The translations under genes and the position numbers were made by a program. The notes below the pieces were generated by a model that saw only the letters and a list, made by a program, of their open reading frames with translations, had not been told where the DNA came from and ran no database searches. Below are positions 63,967 to 64,000 of a DNA stretch of 64,000 nucleotides, one piece after another (positions within the stretch are counted from its first letter, which is position 1; every line of letters begins with the position of its first letter). The DNA comes from Actinomycetes bacterium (GTDB lineage: Bacteria; Auribacterota; JAJCYG01), in assembly GCA_029263055.1 (NCBI GenBank), contig JAJCYG010000045.1, positions 38,892 to 102,891 of the forward strand, in the 5' to 3' direction.

Positions 63967-64000
63967 GTGGGTGTAGCTCAGTTGGTTAGAGCATCTGACT
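63967..64000 (+). tRNA. tRNA, cut by the window edge (isotype not determined)
   Basis: GTGGGTG acceptor strand, TA, D arm GCTCAGTTGGTTAGAGC and the first anticodon-stem bases ATCTGACT are seen; the anticodon lies beyond base 64000. The G-T-G-G-G start would suit tRNA-His, but this cannot be decided. Confidence 0.85.

Overview
The window looks like a bacterial chromosome of low-to-moderate G+C with a Gram-negative (diderm) envelope: it has a Wza-type outer-membrane lipoprotein and a Wzx/Wzy/Wzc polysaccharide system. Two very large exported proteins carry the segment YYLAPxTS right after the signal sequence. I remember that segment from Candidatus Omnitrophota (PVC group) proteins, so that phylum is my best guess, as an inference and not a proof. 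Almost everything is on the minus strand in tightly packed, often overlapping operons.

Region by region. 1-3.7 kb: pyrimidine operon pyrR-pyrB-pyrC-carA (carA runs off the left edge), preceded by a textbook PyrR attenuator. 3.8-7.9 kb: a secreted degenerate HAD-like protein and, convergent to it, a membrane-anchored protein with a C-terminal Ser/Thr kinase domain. 7.9-9.6 kb: proS. 9.7-11 kb: a two-gene AbiEii-like nucleotidyltransferase / XRE module with a palindromic operator over its promoter. 11.3-16.5 kb: tRNA-Leu and purA-uppS-cdsA-dxr-rseP. 16.6-21.5 kb: serA and the tig-clpP-clpX proteostasis operon. 21.6-46.7 kb: a 25 kb cell-surface polysaccharide locus with WbqC, PIG-L deacetylase, DegT aminotransferase and WecA-like initiator. 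After an internal promoter come an ExeA-like ATPase, an HD-GYP c-di-GMP phosphodiesterase, Wza, Wzc, Wzy, Wzx, seven glycosyltransferase genes of families 2 and 4, two GT-C membrane proteins, a methyltransferase and a secreted PHP-like protein. 47-48.4 kb: alternative-oxidase-like diiron protein and 1-Cys peroxiredoxin. 48.6-52.2 kb: plus-strand O-acetylation operon (AlgI, AlgJ/X-like, CmcI-like, DCC protein). 52.2-56.8 kb: fatty-acid-hydroxylase-family protein, MgtE, DHH phosphoesterase and a fused CdaA-YbbR diadenylate cyclase. 56.9-62.6 kb: a giant exported protein of about 1,830 residues behind a probable c-di-GMP-I riboswitch. 62.6-64 kb: tRNAs Pro, Lys, Arg, Gly and one cut off by the edge.

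Two themes link the parts. First, second messengers: an HD-GYP enzyme sits inside the polysaccharide operon, a c-di-GMP riboswitch controls the giant exported protein, and a c-di-AMP synthase lies beside it. Second, three long hairpin elements (123-132 bp) sit directly at the 3' ends of three tRNA genes (Leu, Arg-TCT, Lys). They share an invariant apical hairpin and two invariant bulged boxes, but their arms are unrelated in sequence while remaining complementary within each copy. This family is the best candidate for something undescribed in the window.
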